Numbered from the stretch's first letter, positions 25,952 to 34,303 are shown. The stretch is DNA of 34,761 nt from an uncultured Selenomonadaceae bacterium (GCA_905234235.1 CAJOHN010000017.1:1-34761); one strand, 5' to 3'. The notes: generated by a model not told the origin, from the sequence alone. A program made the numbers and translations.

Positions 25952-26897
25952 GGGGGGGGATAATATTGTAAAAATTGTCGACGAGGTTTTGTCGCACGAT
26001 AAAAATGCGGCAAGCTTGGCGATTAATTGGCAATGTTTTGGTTCAAACGGACAAGAAAAAGCCGATTATTCTCGTAATGTTCTCGAGAGATTTACTTATC
26101 GCGCTCCACGCAACTGGGTCGGTTCCGCGCATGTCGGAAATCATCACGTTAAAAGTATTGTTAATCCCCGTAAAACAAGCTTCTTTAATAATCCTCATTA
26201 TGCTTTGTATTTTGAAGGTTGCTCTGCTTACAATGAAATTGGTCGTGTTGTACAAGGTCCTTTTAATAATCCCGTGACTGCCGATAAAATTGTCATTAAT
26301 CATTACTATACAAAATCTTGGGAAGAGTATTTCCGCAGGAAGGATAGACCACTGGCGACTGGAGGCAAAGTTAATGATATAAAAATGTATTTTGACGCCT
26401 ATAACCACAATGAAGAGTTTGACGACGGCATTTTGAAATATTTCGCCGAGCGTAAGAAAACTTATAACCCTTCCCAGAATTCTCCCGACGTCGAAAGTTT
26501 ATCCCGAGCATTAATCAAAAATCTTTTACCGGTACTTTTGCCTGATACCCCATCAGATTTTTATGCTGACAAGCTCGAAACATTTTTGACGTGCCGCGCT
26601 TTAAGTTCGTATTTCGGAACAAAGTTTAATAACGACAAGGTCGCAAATTTTTTTGAGGAATTATCAATCAAAGCAATTTTAAAATCGCTAACAAACTTAA
26701 GTCTTGCCGATAAAAGGCTTTTGGTTCGTGAGTTGCCGAACCTTTTAAAGTTGCCTTATCCCGCCGTACAAGAATTGCGTGCAGTATCTTTGCAAATCAT
26801 TCAACAGATGATGGACGAATTGCGCACCATCGGTGGATATAATGGATGGAAAGATTATGTTGAGTTAGATTATATGCGAGACTTTTTGAAGGAGTGA
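25632..26897 (+). CDS. Glycosyltransferase A, family 2/92-like, with in-frame G8 tract
   Basis: A 421-residue protein beginning LFLYDLAVLAILKDEGHYLKEW and HFYLYDNESSDN, a GT-A start of the Glyco_tranf_2_4 / GT92 type, with the DxD-like FIDGDEFI (about 95) and INHYYTKSWEEYFRRK (about 225). Such enzymes add sugars to surface polysaccharides or lipopolysaccharide. A run of eight G (25952-25959) encodes TGG-D at residues 107-110; here the frame is kept. Losing one G would cause a stop a few codons later. The gene starts directly at the argB stop and ends before argD, a strange place for a glycosyltransferase. Its C-terminal half is richer in A and T than the arg genes. Paralogue at 28106. Confidence 0.85.
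   Translation: MIDKNLFLYDLAVLAILKDEGHYLKEWLDYHLAAGVDHFYLYDNESSDNQAEVAKPYVEAGLVDYFPTPGKVMQYAVYNDAVKKFKFFCRYMAFIDGDEFIYPRNTTGGDNIVKIVDEVLSHDKNAASLAINWQCFGSNGQEKADYSRNVLERFTYRAPRNWVGSAHVGNHHVKSIVNPRKTSFFNNPHYALYFEGCSAYNEIGRVVQGPFNNPVTADKIVINHYYTKSWEEYFRRKDRPLATGGKVNDIKMYFDAYNHNEEFDDGILKYFAERKKTYNPSQNSPDVESLSRALIKNLLPVLLPDTPSDFYADKLETFLTCRALSSYFGTKFNNDKVANFFEELSIKAILKSLTNLSLADKRLLVRELPNLLKLPYPAVQELRAVSLQIIQQMMDELRTIGGYNGWKDYVELDYMRDFLKE
25952..25959 (+). repeat. G8 homopolymer tract, in-frame state
   Basis: Eight consecutive G after ACTAC, at base 321 of glycosyltransferase A, same offset as in the paralogue. Length 8 keeps the frame (ACG GGG GGG GAT). Poly-G tracts of this kind are slippage-prone in phase-variable genes of other bacteria. 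Confidence 0.9.
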
Positions 26898-26902
26898 TTT
26901 AT

Positions 26903-28099
26903 TTGACGGAAGAAAAAATTTTTGAGCGGGACGATAAAAATTATCTGCCCGTGTTCAATCGTTACAGGATAGTTTTGGAGCGCGGCGAGGGCGTTTATCT
27001 CTACGACATTAACGGCAAGCGATACATCGACTTTCTCGCGGGCATAGCCGTCAATGTTTTGGGGCATAATTATCCGCCGCTGGTCAAAGCAATTTCGGAG
27101 CAAGCGGCTAAAGTCGTTCACGTGAGCAACCTTTACTACACGCAAGCCCAAGCCGACGCCGCCGCTAAATTGGTTAAACTCAGCGGGCTTGATAGGGCAT
27201 TCTTTGCGAATTCGGGCGCGGAGGCTAACGAGGGCGCAATTAAAATCGCCCGCAAGTTCGCAAAAAAAATTTCGCCCGATAAAACGCAAATTATCACGGC
27301 TTGGGACAGTTTTCACGGGCGGACGCTTGCAACTTTAACTGCGACGGGGCAACCGAAGTATCACAAAGGCTTTGAACCGCTTCCTCAAGGTTTCGATTAC
27401 GTTCATTACAACGATATTAACGAACTTGCTGAGAAAATTTCCGATAAAACCTGCGCGGTGATGTTGGAGACGATTCAGGGCGAGGGCGGCGTTTATCCTC
27501 CAAAAAATGATTATCTCAAGAAAGTTCGTGAGCTTTGCGATAAATTCGGCGCGTTGTTAATCCTCGACGAGATTCAATCGGGCATCGGTCGTAGCGGCAA
27601 GTTCTTTGCTTATGAAAAATACGGCGTCAAACCCGACATTGTGACGTTGGCAAAAGGTTTGGCGGGCGGCGTGCCGATTGGCGCATTCATTTGCACGGAA
27701 GAAGTTGCTCAAGCCTTCCACGCGGGAGATCACGGCACAACTTTTGGCGGAAATCCTCTTGCCTGCGCGGCAGCTAACGTCGTTCTCGATACCGTCCCCG
27801 ATGAAAAATTTTTAGCGCACGTTGAGGAAGTCGGAAAATATTTCGAGTCGCGGCTGATTGAACTGCAAAAAAAATATCCCGCGCAGATTAGCGAAATTCG
27901 CGGCGAAGGGCTGATTTTAGGAGCGCAACTTGATAAATCGGAAAAATCGGGCGTCGAAATCGTCAACGAGTGCATGAAACGCGGCGCAATTATAAATTGC
28001 ACGGTCGGAACTGTTTTGAGATTTATTCCGCCGCTGATTATTACATCCGCGCAGGTCGACGAAGTCATCAACATCTTAGACGAAGTCTTGGGAGAATGA
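26903..28099 (+). CDS. argD: Acetylornithine aminotransferase
   Basis: A 398-residue class III aminotransferase. Motifs are DFLAGIAVNVLGHNYP, ANSGAEANEGAIKIARK, FHGRTLATLTATG, ILDEIQSGIGRSG, the PLP lysine in VTLAKGLAGGVPIGA, and HGTTFGGNPLACAAA. It converts N-acetylglutamate semialdehyde to N-acetylornithine using glutamate. TTG 26903 has AAGGAG (26889-26894) 8 bases upstream and is preferred over the in-frame GTG at 26894, which overlaps that site. It is placed between the two glycosyltransferase paralogues, 6 bases before the second. Confidence 0.95.
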   Translation: MTEEKIFERDDKNYLPVFNRYRIVLERGEGVYLYDINGKRYIDFLAGIAVNVLGHNYPPLVKAISEQAAKVVHVSNLYYTQAQADAAAKLVKLSGLDRAFFANSGAEANEGAIKIARKFAKKISPDKTQIITAWDSFHGRTLATLTATGQPKYHKGFEPLPQGFDYVHYNDINELAEKISDKTCAVMLETIQGEGGVYPPKNDYLKKVRELCDKFGALLILDEIQSGIGRSGKFFAYEKYGVKPDIVTLAKGLAGGVPIGAFICTEEVAQAFHAGDHGTTFGGNPLACAAANVVLDTVPDEKFLAHVEEVGKYFESRLIELQKKYPAQISEIRGEGLILGAQLDKSEKSGVEIVNECMKRGAIINCTVGTVLRFIPPLIITSAQVDEVINILDEVLGE

Positions 28100-28105
28100 T
28101 TTTTT

Positions 28106-28425
28106 ATGGTAGACAAAGATTTATTCTTGTACGATTTAGCTGTCGTTGCTATTCTCAAGAATGAAGGACGTTATCTCAAAGAGTGGCTGGATTATCATCT
28201 GGCGGCGGGCGTCGACCACTTTTATCTTTATGATAACGATAGTGCTGACAATCAAGCAGAAGTCGCCAAGCCATACGTTGAAGCGGGACTCGTCGATTAT
28301 TTTCCCACGCCCGGCAAAGCCATGCAAATAGTTGCTTACAACAATGCCATCAAAAAATTTAAGTTTCAAAGCCGATACATGGCGTTCATTGATTTGGATG
28401 AATTCCTTCTTCCTAAAAATAATAC
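28106..28425 (+). repeat. Direct repeat, 5' part of glycosyltransferase B (copy 2)
   Basis: Colinear with 25632-25951 over 320 bases. Recombination between the copies would remove or circularise the argD segment and make a hybrid glycosyltransferase. Confidence 0.85.
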
Positions 28426-28433
28426 GGGGGGGG
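28426..28433 (+). repeat. G8 homopolymer tract, out-of-frame state
   Basis: Eight G at base 321 of the gene. G7 would give ACG GGG GGG TAT and the open frame; G8 gives GTA TAA and a stop. Confidence 0.9.
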
Positions 28434-29384
28434 TATAATATTGTAGAAGTTGTTGATAAGGTTTTGTCGCGAGATAAAAATGCGGCAGGCTTAGCGATTA
28501 ACTGGCAATTATTCGGTACGAACGAACAGGAGAAAGCTGATTACAGTCGCGGAGTGTTGGAGAGGTTTACTCGTCGTGCTTCGAAAGGTTGGTCTGCTAA
28601 AACTCCGGAAGGAAATCTCGGTGGAAACGTTCATGTTAAGACTCTTGCGAATCCAAGAGCAATAAATTTTTATTGTGGACCGCATTTCCCGATATACTTT
28701 AGCGGATTATATTCCGTCAATGAAAACGGTCGCATAGTAAGAAATTTCAATAATGATCCTGTCACTGCCGAAAAAATCGTCATCAACCATTACTTTACTA
28801 AATCACGTGAAGAATTCTTTAACAGGAGAAAACAAGTCAGAGGAGATACTTTAAGACCTTACGATAATGTGGAAGCATGGTTTAATACTTACAATCGCAA
28901 CGAGGAATTTGACGATGGCATTTTAAGGTATCGCGACGCACGCGCAAAAATTTATCAGCCGCCTAAGCCGCGCTCTGACGAAGTCTTGATAAAAGCTCTG
29001 AAAAGGAATCTGCTACCGATTTTTAAAGATGAAACGCCGCCCGAATTTTACGTAGGAAAAATGGAGACATTCCTGACGTGCCGCGCAGTCGCCGCATATC
29101 TTCAAACTCGGTTGCCGGAAGCAAAGTTCTACGAAACGGCATCACTCAACGCGGTCTTAAAATCTCTTGACAGGCTAAGTATGGCTGAAAACTACATTTT
29201 AATTCGCGAGTTACCTAACCTTTTGAGTTTGCCCTACCCTGTTGTTAGAGATCTTCGCGAGGAAGTTTCTAAACGTATTCCATTGATAATCGAGAGTTTA
29301 AATTTGGCACGCGCTTTTGGAGAGGTTGCTTGGCTAAATATTGTTCATTCGTTATTAAAACTTGCATAGGGAGAGTGAAGGCTT

Positions 29385-30314
29385 TTGTTAAAAGGCAAAG
29401 ATTTATTATCGATTCATGATTTGAGCCGCGACGAGGTCGAAGAAATTTTAGATTGCGCGGCTAAACTTAAAGTCATGCAAAAGGCGGGCATTGAACACAA
29501 ACTTTTGGCAGGAAAAACGCTCGGAATGATTTTTGAAAAATCCTCGACACGGACGCGCGTATCTTTTGAGGTCGGGATTTTCCAACTGGGCGGCACAGGA
29601 TTATTTTTATCGAGCAAAGATTTGCAACTCGGTCGCGGCGAACCGATTAAAGATACTGCGCGAGTTTTGGCACGTTATCTCGACGGAATTATGATTCGCA
29701 CTTACGAACAGGCGAAAGTTGAGGAGCTTGCAAAGTACGCCGATATTCCCGTAATCAACGGCTTGACCGATTTATTGCACCCCTGCCAAGTTTTAACCGA
29801 TTTATTGACGATTCGCGAGCACAAAGGAAAAAATTTCCGCGCTTTGAAAATGGCTTACGTCGGCGACGGCAATAATATGACAAATTCTTATCTTTACGGC
29901 GCGGCGAAAGTCGGAATGACTTTAAGCGTCGCGACGCCCGAAAATTATCGCCCGAATCAAAAAGTTTTCGAGAATGCACTTGCCGACGCTGAGGAAACCG
30001 GCGCGAAACTCTCTTGGACGGAAAATCCTGCCGAAGCAGTCAAAGACGCCGATATTATCGCGACCGACACTTGGGCGAGCATGGGGCAAGAGGCTGAACA
30101 CGACGCCCGCAAGAAAATTTTCGCCCCGTATCAAGTCAACAAGCAACTTTTGAGCGGCGCGAGCAAGAATTGTATCGTTTTGCACTGCCTGCCCGCCTAT
30201 CGCGGCGAGGAAATTACCGATGAAGTCCTTGAGGACAACGCGCACGTCATTTTCGATGAGGCGGAAAATCGTTTGCACACTCAAAAGGCAATCATGGCTC
30301 TGACTATGGGCTGA
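29385..30314 (+). CDS. argF: Ornithine carbamoyltransferase
   Basis: A 309-residue transcarbamylase with the carbamoyl phosphate motif SSTRTRVSFE, the HPCQ motif (DLLHPCQVLTDL), VGDGNNMTNSYL, and the ornithine-loop HCLPAYRGEE near the C-terminus. It makes citrulline from ornithine and carbamoyl phosphate in arginine synthesis. TTG 29385 follows a GGGAGAG site. It ends the recT-argB-GT-argD-GT-argF unit and is followed by a terminator. argC, argJ, argG and argH are not in the window. Confidence 0.95.
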   Translation: MLKGKDLLSIHDLSRDEVEEILDCAAKLKVMQKAGIEHKLLAGKTLGMIFEKSSTRTRVSFEVGIFQLGGTGLFLSSKDLQLGRGEPIKDTARVLARYLDGIMIRTYEQAKVEELAKYADIPVINGLTDLLHPCQVLTDLLTIREHKGKNFRALKMAYVGDGNNMTNSYLYGAAKVGMTLSVATPENYRPNQKVFENALADAEETGAKLSWTENPAEAVKDADIIATDTWASMGQEAEHDARKKIFAPYQVNKQLLSGASKNCIVLHCLPAYRGEEITDEVLEDNAHVIFDEAENRLHTQKAIMALTMG

Positions 30315-30323
30315 AATAAAATT

Positions 30324-30788
30324 TTAACTCCCCGTCAACTCGGCGAGGAGTTTTTTTATTGTCAAATTCATGTTAAACAGGTCGACGTTGCAAATTTTAA
30401 GCCCAAAATCCTCCGCACGATAAAAATCTTCTTCGGCAGGGCTGAGGATAAAAATTTTCTTCGCGCCGTAACGCTTTGCATATGCAAACATCTGATACAT
30501 ATCGTCTTCCGAAATTTTAAACTTCCATTTTGTGTCGAGGATAATTTTTTCGTCGCCTTCAAGGATAATATCGGGCTTGAGTGCGAAAGTGCGCGGCTCG
30601 TCAAATAAAAATTTCTCCTGCGCTTGAATTTTTACCATGAAGCGGTCGGAGAAATATTTTTTTATGTGTTCGGCTACGTATGCCTCAAAAAGTTTGTTCA
30701 TATCGAAAAGCAACGTCACCGCCTCCGATTTTCCGCTAAACGGCGTGAAACTTTCTCCCGATAAGATTAGCCGCGTCCAATTCAGCAC
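30324..30788 (-). pseudogene. mcrC: mcrC remnant (C-terminal part)
   Basis: The open frame (154 residues from GTG 30788; coding character continues upstream to about 30841 as KDFAAISIDRTNLEYK) matches the C-terminal part of McrC: LLFDMNKLFEAYVAEHIKKY, the nuclease-like FALKPDIILEG and IILDTKWK (a PD-(D/E)xK arrangement), then YQMFAYAKRY. McrC is the nuclease subunit of the McrBC system, which cuts methylated DNA. The N-terminal part that docks on McrB is missing. The reading frame joins the truncated mcrB upstream with no space for the lost parts, so a single internal deletion explains both. Probably non-functional. Confidence 0.8.
30326..30357 (+). terminator. Rho-independent terminator after argF
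   Basis: AACTCC pairs with GGAGTT and CCG with CGG (bulged stem), then T7. The stem overlaps the last codons of the opposing mcrC remnant. Reads as a terminator on both strands (TTTTAAAAT on the minus side). Confidence 0.75.
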
Positions 30789-31672
30789 GATTTTATATTC
30801 AAGATTCGTCCTGTCGATTGATATTGCTGCAAAGTCTTTATGATAATTATTTCATCGATTATAAATACAAAATTAGTTCGCGGAAAGTTTTTTGCATGTT
30901 CACAAAACTTTTTGAAGACTCCAGCCTTAACTTGATAAGAAATATTGCCGCGTTCGTCGATAACTGGCTTAATTCCTTCGATAAAGTCTTCGTATCCGTA
31001 ACTTTGGTGAAATGTGACGAAGTTTATTCTGCCGTCGTCCTGGAGTCTATCATATTCGCGCTTAATCTCGGCATAATTAGAAAGTTCGTTGAGTTTTTTA
31101 TTGTTGCAAATCGCTACAGCGTATGAAATCGTCGAATAAGTCTTGCCAGTGCCTGGCGAGCCGAAAAAAATTTGATTGAGCGGAAAAATTCTTTCCTGTT
31201 CTGTAGATGACGAAATATTTTCTTCAACATCAATCGGTTCATGCGTTGTCGGGTCAATTTTCATGTTAAAAAATGGTCTAAGGATATATTCTTCAAAAAA
31301 AGTCTCCTCAGATTCTGGAACCTTAAAAATACTGCTTTGATAATTTGGAGTCCAACCTTTTTTATAATCTTCACGATAGATTCTATCACCACGAACAGTT
31401 TCTTTGATTATTTCGTAATTGCACTGTTGCCAGCCGCTCCACTTCGACATAGTACACGATTCAGGTTTTCCGACGATTTTTCCAAGAAGTTGAATACCTT
31501 GTCCACCAAAAGATTTATTTCCGTGCGTCAGATAAAAATAATCTTGAGGTTGAATGTTAATAATCGAGCCTACAACGAGTAATTTTTTATTAAGTAGCAT
31601 CTGCCAATCGTCTTTATTAAAAATAATGCCATTATTAAATCGCGGTTCGTGATTTACTTTCCAAAACGTCAC
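30782..31672 (-). pseudogene. mcrB: mcrB remnant (N-terminal and Walker A/B part)
   Basis: A 296-residue frame from GTG 31672 (AAGGAGG upstream). Residues 1-150 are a recognition-like domain (FNNGIIFNKDDWQ, SFGGQGIQLLGKIVGK). The McrB AAA+ GTPase domain follows with Walker A FFGSPGTGKTYST, VTFHQSYGYEDFIEGIKP, and Walker B NFVFIIDEI. Normally a sensor, arginine finger and about 150 more residues follow; here sequence after IIDEI becomes out-of-frame mcrC (ending ILNIKSC at 30782). The junction is near 30840-30850. It lies directly after hisH. Probably an inactive restriction relic. Confidence 0.82.
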
Positions 31673-31684
31673 CCACTCGCCTCC

Positions 31685-32284
31685 TTAAAGATCGACGAAG
31701 TTTTTCAGGACGCGCAAGCCGACATCACCGGATTTTTCGGGGTGAAATTGCGTCGCGAAAATATTTTCAAACTCAATCGCCGCCGTGACGGTCTCGCCGT
31801 AAGTTGTCGTCGCCGCGATTATATTTCTGTCGTCGGGCGCGGCGTGGTAGCTGTGTACGAAATAGAAATACGACTCGCCGCTAAAGCCCGCAAAAAGTTT
31901 AGAGTCGCGGAACTTAATCGAGTTCCAACCCATATGCGGGATTTTTAAATCGCCTGCGCGGATTTTTCTGACTTGCCCGCCGAAAATTTTCAAGCCGTCA
32001 ACGCAAGGGCTTTCTTCACTGCTCGCGAATAAAATCTGCATACCAACGCAAATGCCCAAAATCGGTTTGCCGGAAGAAATTTCACGCTTAATCGTCGGAA
32101 TCAAACCCGTTGCCTCAAGATTTTTCATGCAGTCGCCGAACGCACCGACGCCGGGCAAAATAATTTTCTCGGCGCGGACAATATCTTCAGCCGAACTCGA
32201 AATTTTCACGTCGCCGCCGACAAAAGCCGCCGCCTTCTCCACGCTATACAAATTCCCGACGCCGTAATCAATTAAAACTATCAT
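31685..32284 (-). CDS. hisH: Imidazole glycerol phosphate synthase glutaminase subunit HisH
   Basis: A 199-residue class I glutamine amidotransferase. The catalytic triad is visible: Cys79 in LGICVGMQ, His181 and Glu183 in FHPEKSG. DYGVGNLYSVEKA and LPGVGAFGDCM are HisH signatures. It supplies ammonia to HisF for histidine synthesis. No hisF or other his gene is in the window, so it is isolated; its stop directly abuts the mcrB remnant's ribosome binding site. Role in a surface-sugar pathway is possible for lone HisH copies, but there is no direct sign of that. Confidence 0.93.
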   Translation of the reverse strand: MIVLIDYGVGNLYSVEKAAAFVGGDVKISSSAEDIVRAEKIILPGVGAFGDCMKNLEATGLIPTIKREISSGKPILGICVGMQILFASSEESPCVDGLKIFGGQVRKIRAGDLKIPHMGWNSIKFRDSKLFAGFSGESYFYFVHSYHAAPDDRNIIAATTTYGETVTAAIEFENIFATQFHPEKSGDVGLRVLKNFVDL

Positions 32285-32302
32285 GCTAATTCCTCGTAAA
32301 AA

Positions 32303-33379
32303 TTATTTTGAAGGCTTAACATTGTCGCCGTAAATGGTTTTGAACTCGTCGCGCATTGAAATTGGATTCCAACCGCGCTTTAAAGCTAAATTTCTATCAC
32401 TTACCGCACGAGTTGGGTTGCCGAGTTCGCGAACAGTATCATCGCAAATAACAAAGAAAGATTCGGCACGATATTTATTATTTTGGAGCGTGTATTCGAG
32501 CATACCGCTATCGCCAGTCGAATTTCCGAACGCAAGCACTGGTTTTTTGCCGATTTGGTTAAGAATGGAGAAGATTTTAACGGTCTTAGCGTTATCATCA
32601 ATCGGCTTGCCCGAAATTACGATTTTTTCCTTGTGGCGGTCGTAAAAATGGTTTTTAGGGATGTCATTGCCCATATTTGTTGACGTGTAATTGAAATCGG
32701 AGCCTAAAATCTTGTCAAATTGGATAGGAATGACGCCATTGACGAGTTCGCGCGTGGTTGAAACGCCGCAAGCCGAATCAATGTAGACGTTAAAGCCGTT
32801 ATTGGTCAGATACGAGATAATTTCGACCATCGGCAGATAGAAAGCCTCGCCGCGCTTGAGATTTGTCAATCCGGTTTCGTTATCTTGCATGAAATTGCGG
32901 ACGTAAGCGCGATATTCTTCATCAGTCATGCCTTCGTAAGCTTTGGTAAGCCCCTCGAAGTAAGCTTTGTTCTCTGCGGGCGTTAATTTTTCTTTAGCGA
33001 GGACTTTAGGGTGAATTTTTTTCGCGAGGGCGGTTAATTTCTTTGGAGCTTGATAATTTTCGTCTTCAAGGACGCGATGCAGGAACATTGCTTCTTGAAA
33101 ATAAATCGGCGCAGTCTCGCAATAAAAAGTTCCGTCCATATCGAAGGTTGCAATTCTATCTTCTGGCGGAATGTAATTCGCGCTGTTCGGATTGGTTACG
33201 TCCTCGACGAACTCGATAATTTTCTGCTTGGTCGGAGAATCGGCGTTCCAATATTGGAAATCAGTCGCCGTCTTAACTTGAATCGCCGCAATTTCATCGC
33301 GAGAGGCAGCGTTGACAGCTCCAAAACCGCCAAAAGCAATCAATCCGGCTGTGATAGCCGCTAAAATTTTTTTCTTCAT
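32303..33379 (-). CDS. Exported HAD-family phosphatase
   Basis: A 358-residue protein with a signal peptide (KKKILAAITAGLIAFGGFGA, likely cut after NA). The HAD core begins at RIATFDMDGTFY (motif I), with helical cap sequence, YIDSACGVS (motif II-like), GKPIDDNAKTV (motif III Lys region) and AFGNSTGDSGML (motif IV). Such exported HAD enzymes release phosphate from organic phosphates outside the membrane. ATG 33379 follows GGAGG. The next gene upstream, an exported binding protein, starts its signal peptide with the same MKKK(V/I)LAA. Substrate unknown. Confidence 0.85.
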   Translation of the reverse strand: MKKKILAAITAGLIAFGGFGAVNAASRDEIAAIQVKTATDFQYWNADSPTKQKIIEFVEDVTNPNSANYIPPEDRIATFDMDGTFYCETAPIYFQEAMFLHRVLEDENYQAPKKLTALAKKIHPKVLAKEKLTPAENKAYFEGLTKAYEGMTDEEYRAYVRNFMQDNETGLTNLKRGEAFYLPMVEIISYLTNNGFNVYIDSACGVSTTRELVNGVIPIQFDKILGSDFNYTSTNMGNDIPKNHFYDRHKEKIVISGKPIDDNAKTVKIFSILNQIGKKPVLAFGNSTGDSGMLEYTLQNNKYRAESFFVICDDTVRELGNPTRAVSDRNLALKRGWNPISMRDEFKTIYGDNVKPSK

Positions 33380-33396
33380 GTTAAAACCTCCAGAGT

Positions 33397-34179
33397 TTAT
33401 CTTAAATATTTATTCTCAAGTTTATCAAGAGTGCCGTCCATACGCAATTCCGCCAAGACAAAATTTATATAGTTCAAAAATTCTTGGTCGCCTTTCTGCA
33501 TTAAAATTCCGCACGAGTGGCGAGTAAACGGCTCATTTATCAGCGGCGCGGCTAAATTTTTGTCCGCTCTGATGTAACTCAACGCCTCAACAGTCTCCGT
33601 TATCATTATGTCCGCGTTGCCGATTGAAATTTCATGCGGAATGCCGGCGTTGTCGTCGTGGACGATGATTTGAGCGTTTTTGAGGTTCGCATAAGCAAAT
33701 TTTTCATTCGTGCCGCCGGGATTTATCATAACTCGAACATTCGGCTTGTTTATGTCGGCGAGAGTTTTAAACTTTTTGACATCAGCCTTGCGACAAAGAA
33801 TTGTTTTGCCGAAAATCCCGACGCCGTAGCCGTCAGACATCGCCATCAGCTTTGCACGGTTGTAATTGCGCGAAATGCCGCAAAGCGCAATATCAAATTT
33901 GCCGTCGAGAGTGTCTTGAGTGAGTGTCGGCCACGTTGTCGGCACATATTCAATCGCCACGCCCAAAGAATCAGCTATTAGTTGCGAAAGTTCGGCGTCA
34001 ATGCCTTCATATTTGCCCGTTTCCGCGTTCAGATACGACATCGGGCGATAATCTCCTGTCGTGCCGATTCTTATCGTGCCGCGAGCCGCTATTTCCTCCA
34101 AACGTCCCGCCTCTGTCAGACTTAACGAGCCGAAAACCATTAAAAACAGCACGACCGCCGCTAAAACTTTTTTCTTCAT
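33397..34179 (-). CDS. Periplasmic binding-protein-like enzyme, cyclohexadienyl dehydratase-like
   Basis: Starts at ATG 34179 with GGAGG 6 bases upstream; 260 residues. A signal peptide (KKKVLAAVVLFLMVFGSLSL) precedes an SBP_bac_3 domain. The motifs GTIRIGTTGDYRPMSYLN, VPTTWPTL, and VMINPGGTNEKFAYANL are those of PheC/cyclohexadienyl dehydratase, a periplasmic enzyme built on the amino-acid binding protein fold, rather than of plain transport proteins. No ABC permease or ATPase gene follows, in line with an enzyme or orphan binding protein. It would make phenylpyruvate from prephenate. Binding-only function remains possible. Confidence 0.75.
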   Translation of the reverse strand: MKKKVLAAVVLFLMVFGSLSLTEAGRLEEIAARGTIRIGTTGDYRPMSYLNAETGKYEGIDAELSQLIADSLGVAIEYVPTTWPTLTQDTLDGKFDIALCGISRNYNRAKLMAMSDGYGVGIFGKTILCRKADVKKFKTLADINKPNVRVMINPGGTNEKFAYANLKNAQIIVHDDNAGIPHEISIGNADIMITETVEALSYIRADKNLAAPLINEPFTRHSCGILMQKGDQEFLNYINFVLAELRMDGTLDKLENKYLR

Positions 34180-34209
34180 GTTAATCCTCCCAATCAATGT
34201 TGTTGTTGA

Positions 34210-34238
34210 ATTTTACTATCACCGCCGTATAAAGTCCA
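34210..34238 (-). promoter_or_regulatory. Possible promoter for the dehydratase-like gene
   Basis: On the minus strand TGGACT (34238-34233), a 17-base gap, and TAAAAT (34215-34210), 31 bases before the start codon. Weak -35 match. Confidence 0.35.
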
Positions 34239-34259
34239 GTGCATTTTGTGAATGGCGTA

Positions 34260-34288
34260 TTGAGTGGCTGAATTTTCTCTGATGTAAT
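34260..34288 (+). promoter_or_regulatory. Putative promoter of the 30-residue peptide gene
   Basis: TTGAGT (34260-34265), 17 bases, TGTAAT (34283-34288). Transcription would start near 34295, giving a leader of about 55 bases that contains the sequestering hairpin. Confidence 0.45.
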
Positions 34289-34303
34289 CGCGCTAATGCC
34301 GCA

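Larger units (their letters stand above)
28106..29369 (+). pseudogene. Glycosyltransferase B, switched off by a +1 change in a G8 tract
   Basis: Codons 1-107 read LFLYDLAVVAILKNEGRYLKEW ... NNTGG and the frame then stops at codon 111 (TAA at 28436-28438). The rest, from YNIVEVVDKV to 29369, is open in another frame and matches glycosyltransferase A to the end (INHYFTKSREEFFNRRK, ETFLTCRAVAAYLQT, IRELPNLLSLPYP). Removing one G from 28426-28433 gives a single 420-residue protein with no other stop. The C-terminal two thirds show no sign of decay, which fits a recent or reversible switch rather than an old pseudogene. A homopolymer sequencing error is the main alternative. argF follows 15 bases later. 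Confidence 0.85.

Noticed and set aside
25380..26033. 217-codon minus-strand open frame across argB and glycosyltransferase A
   Set aside because: Antisense to two well-supported genes; no motif. Shadow, repeated partly over copy B because the sequences are paralogous.
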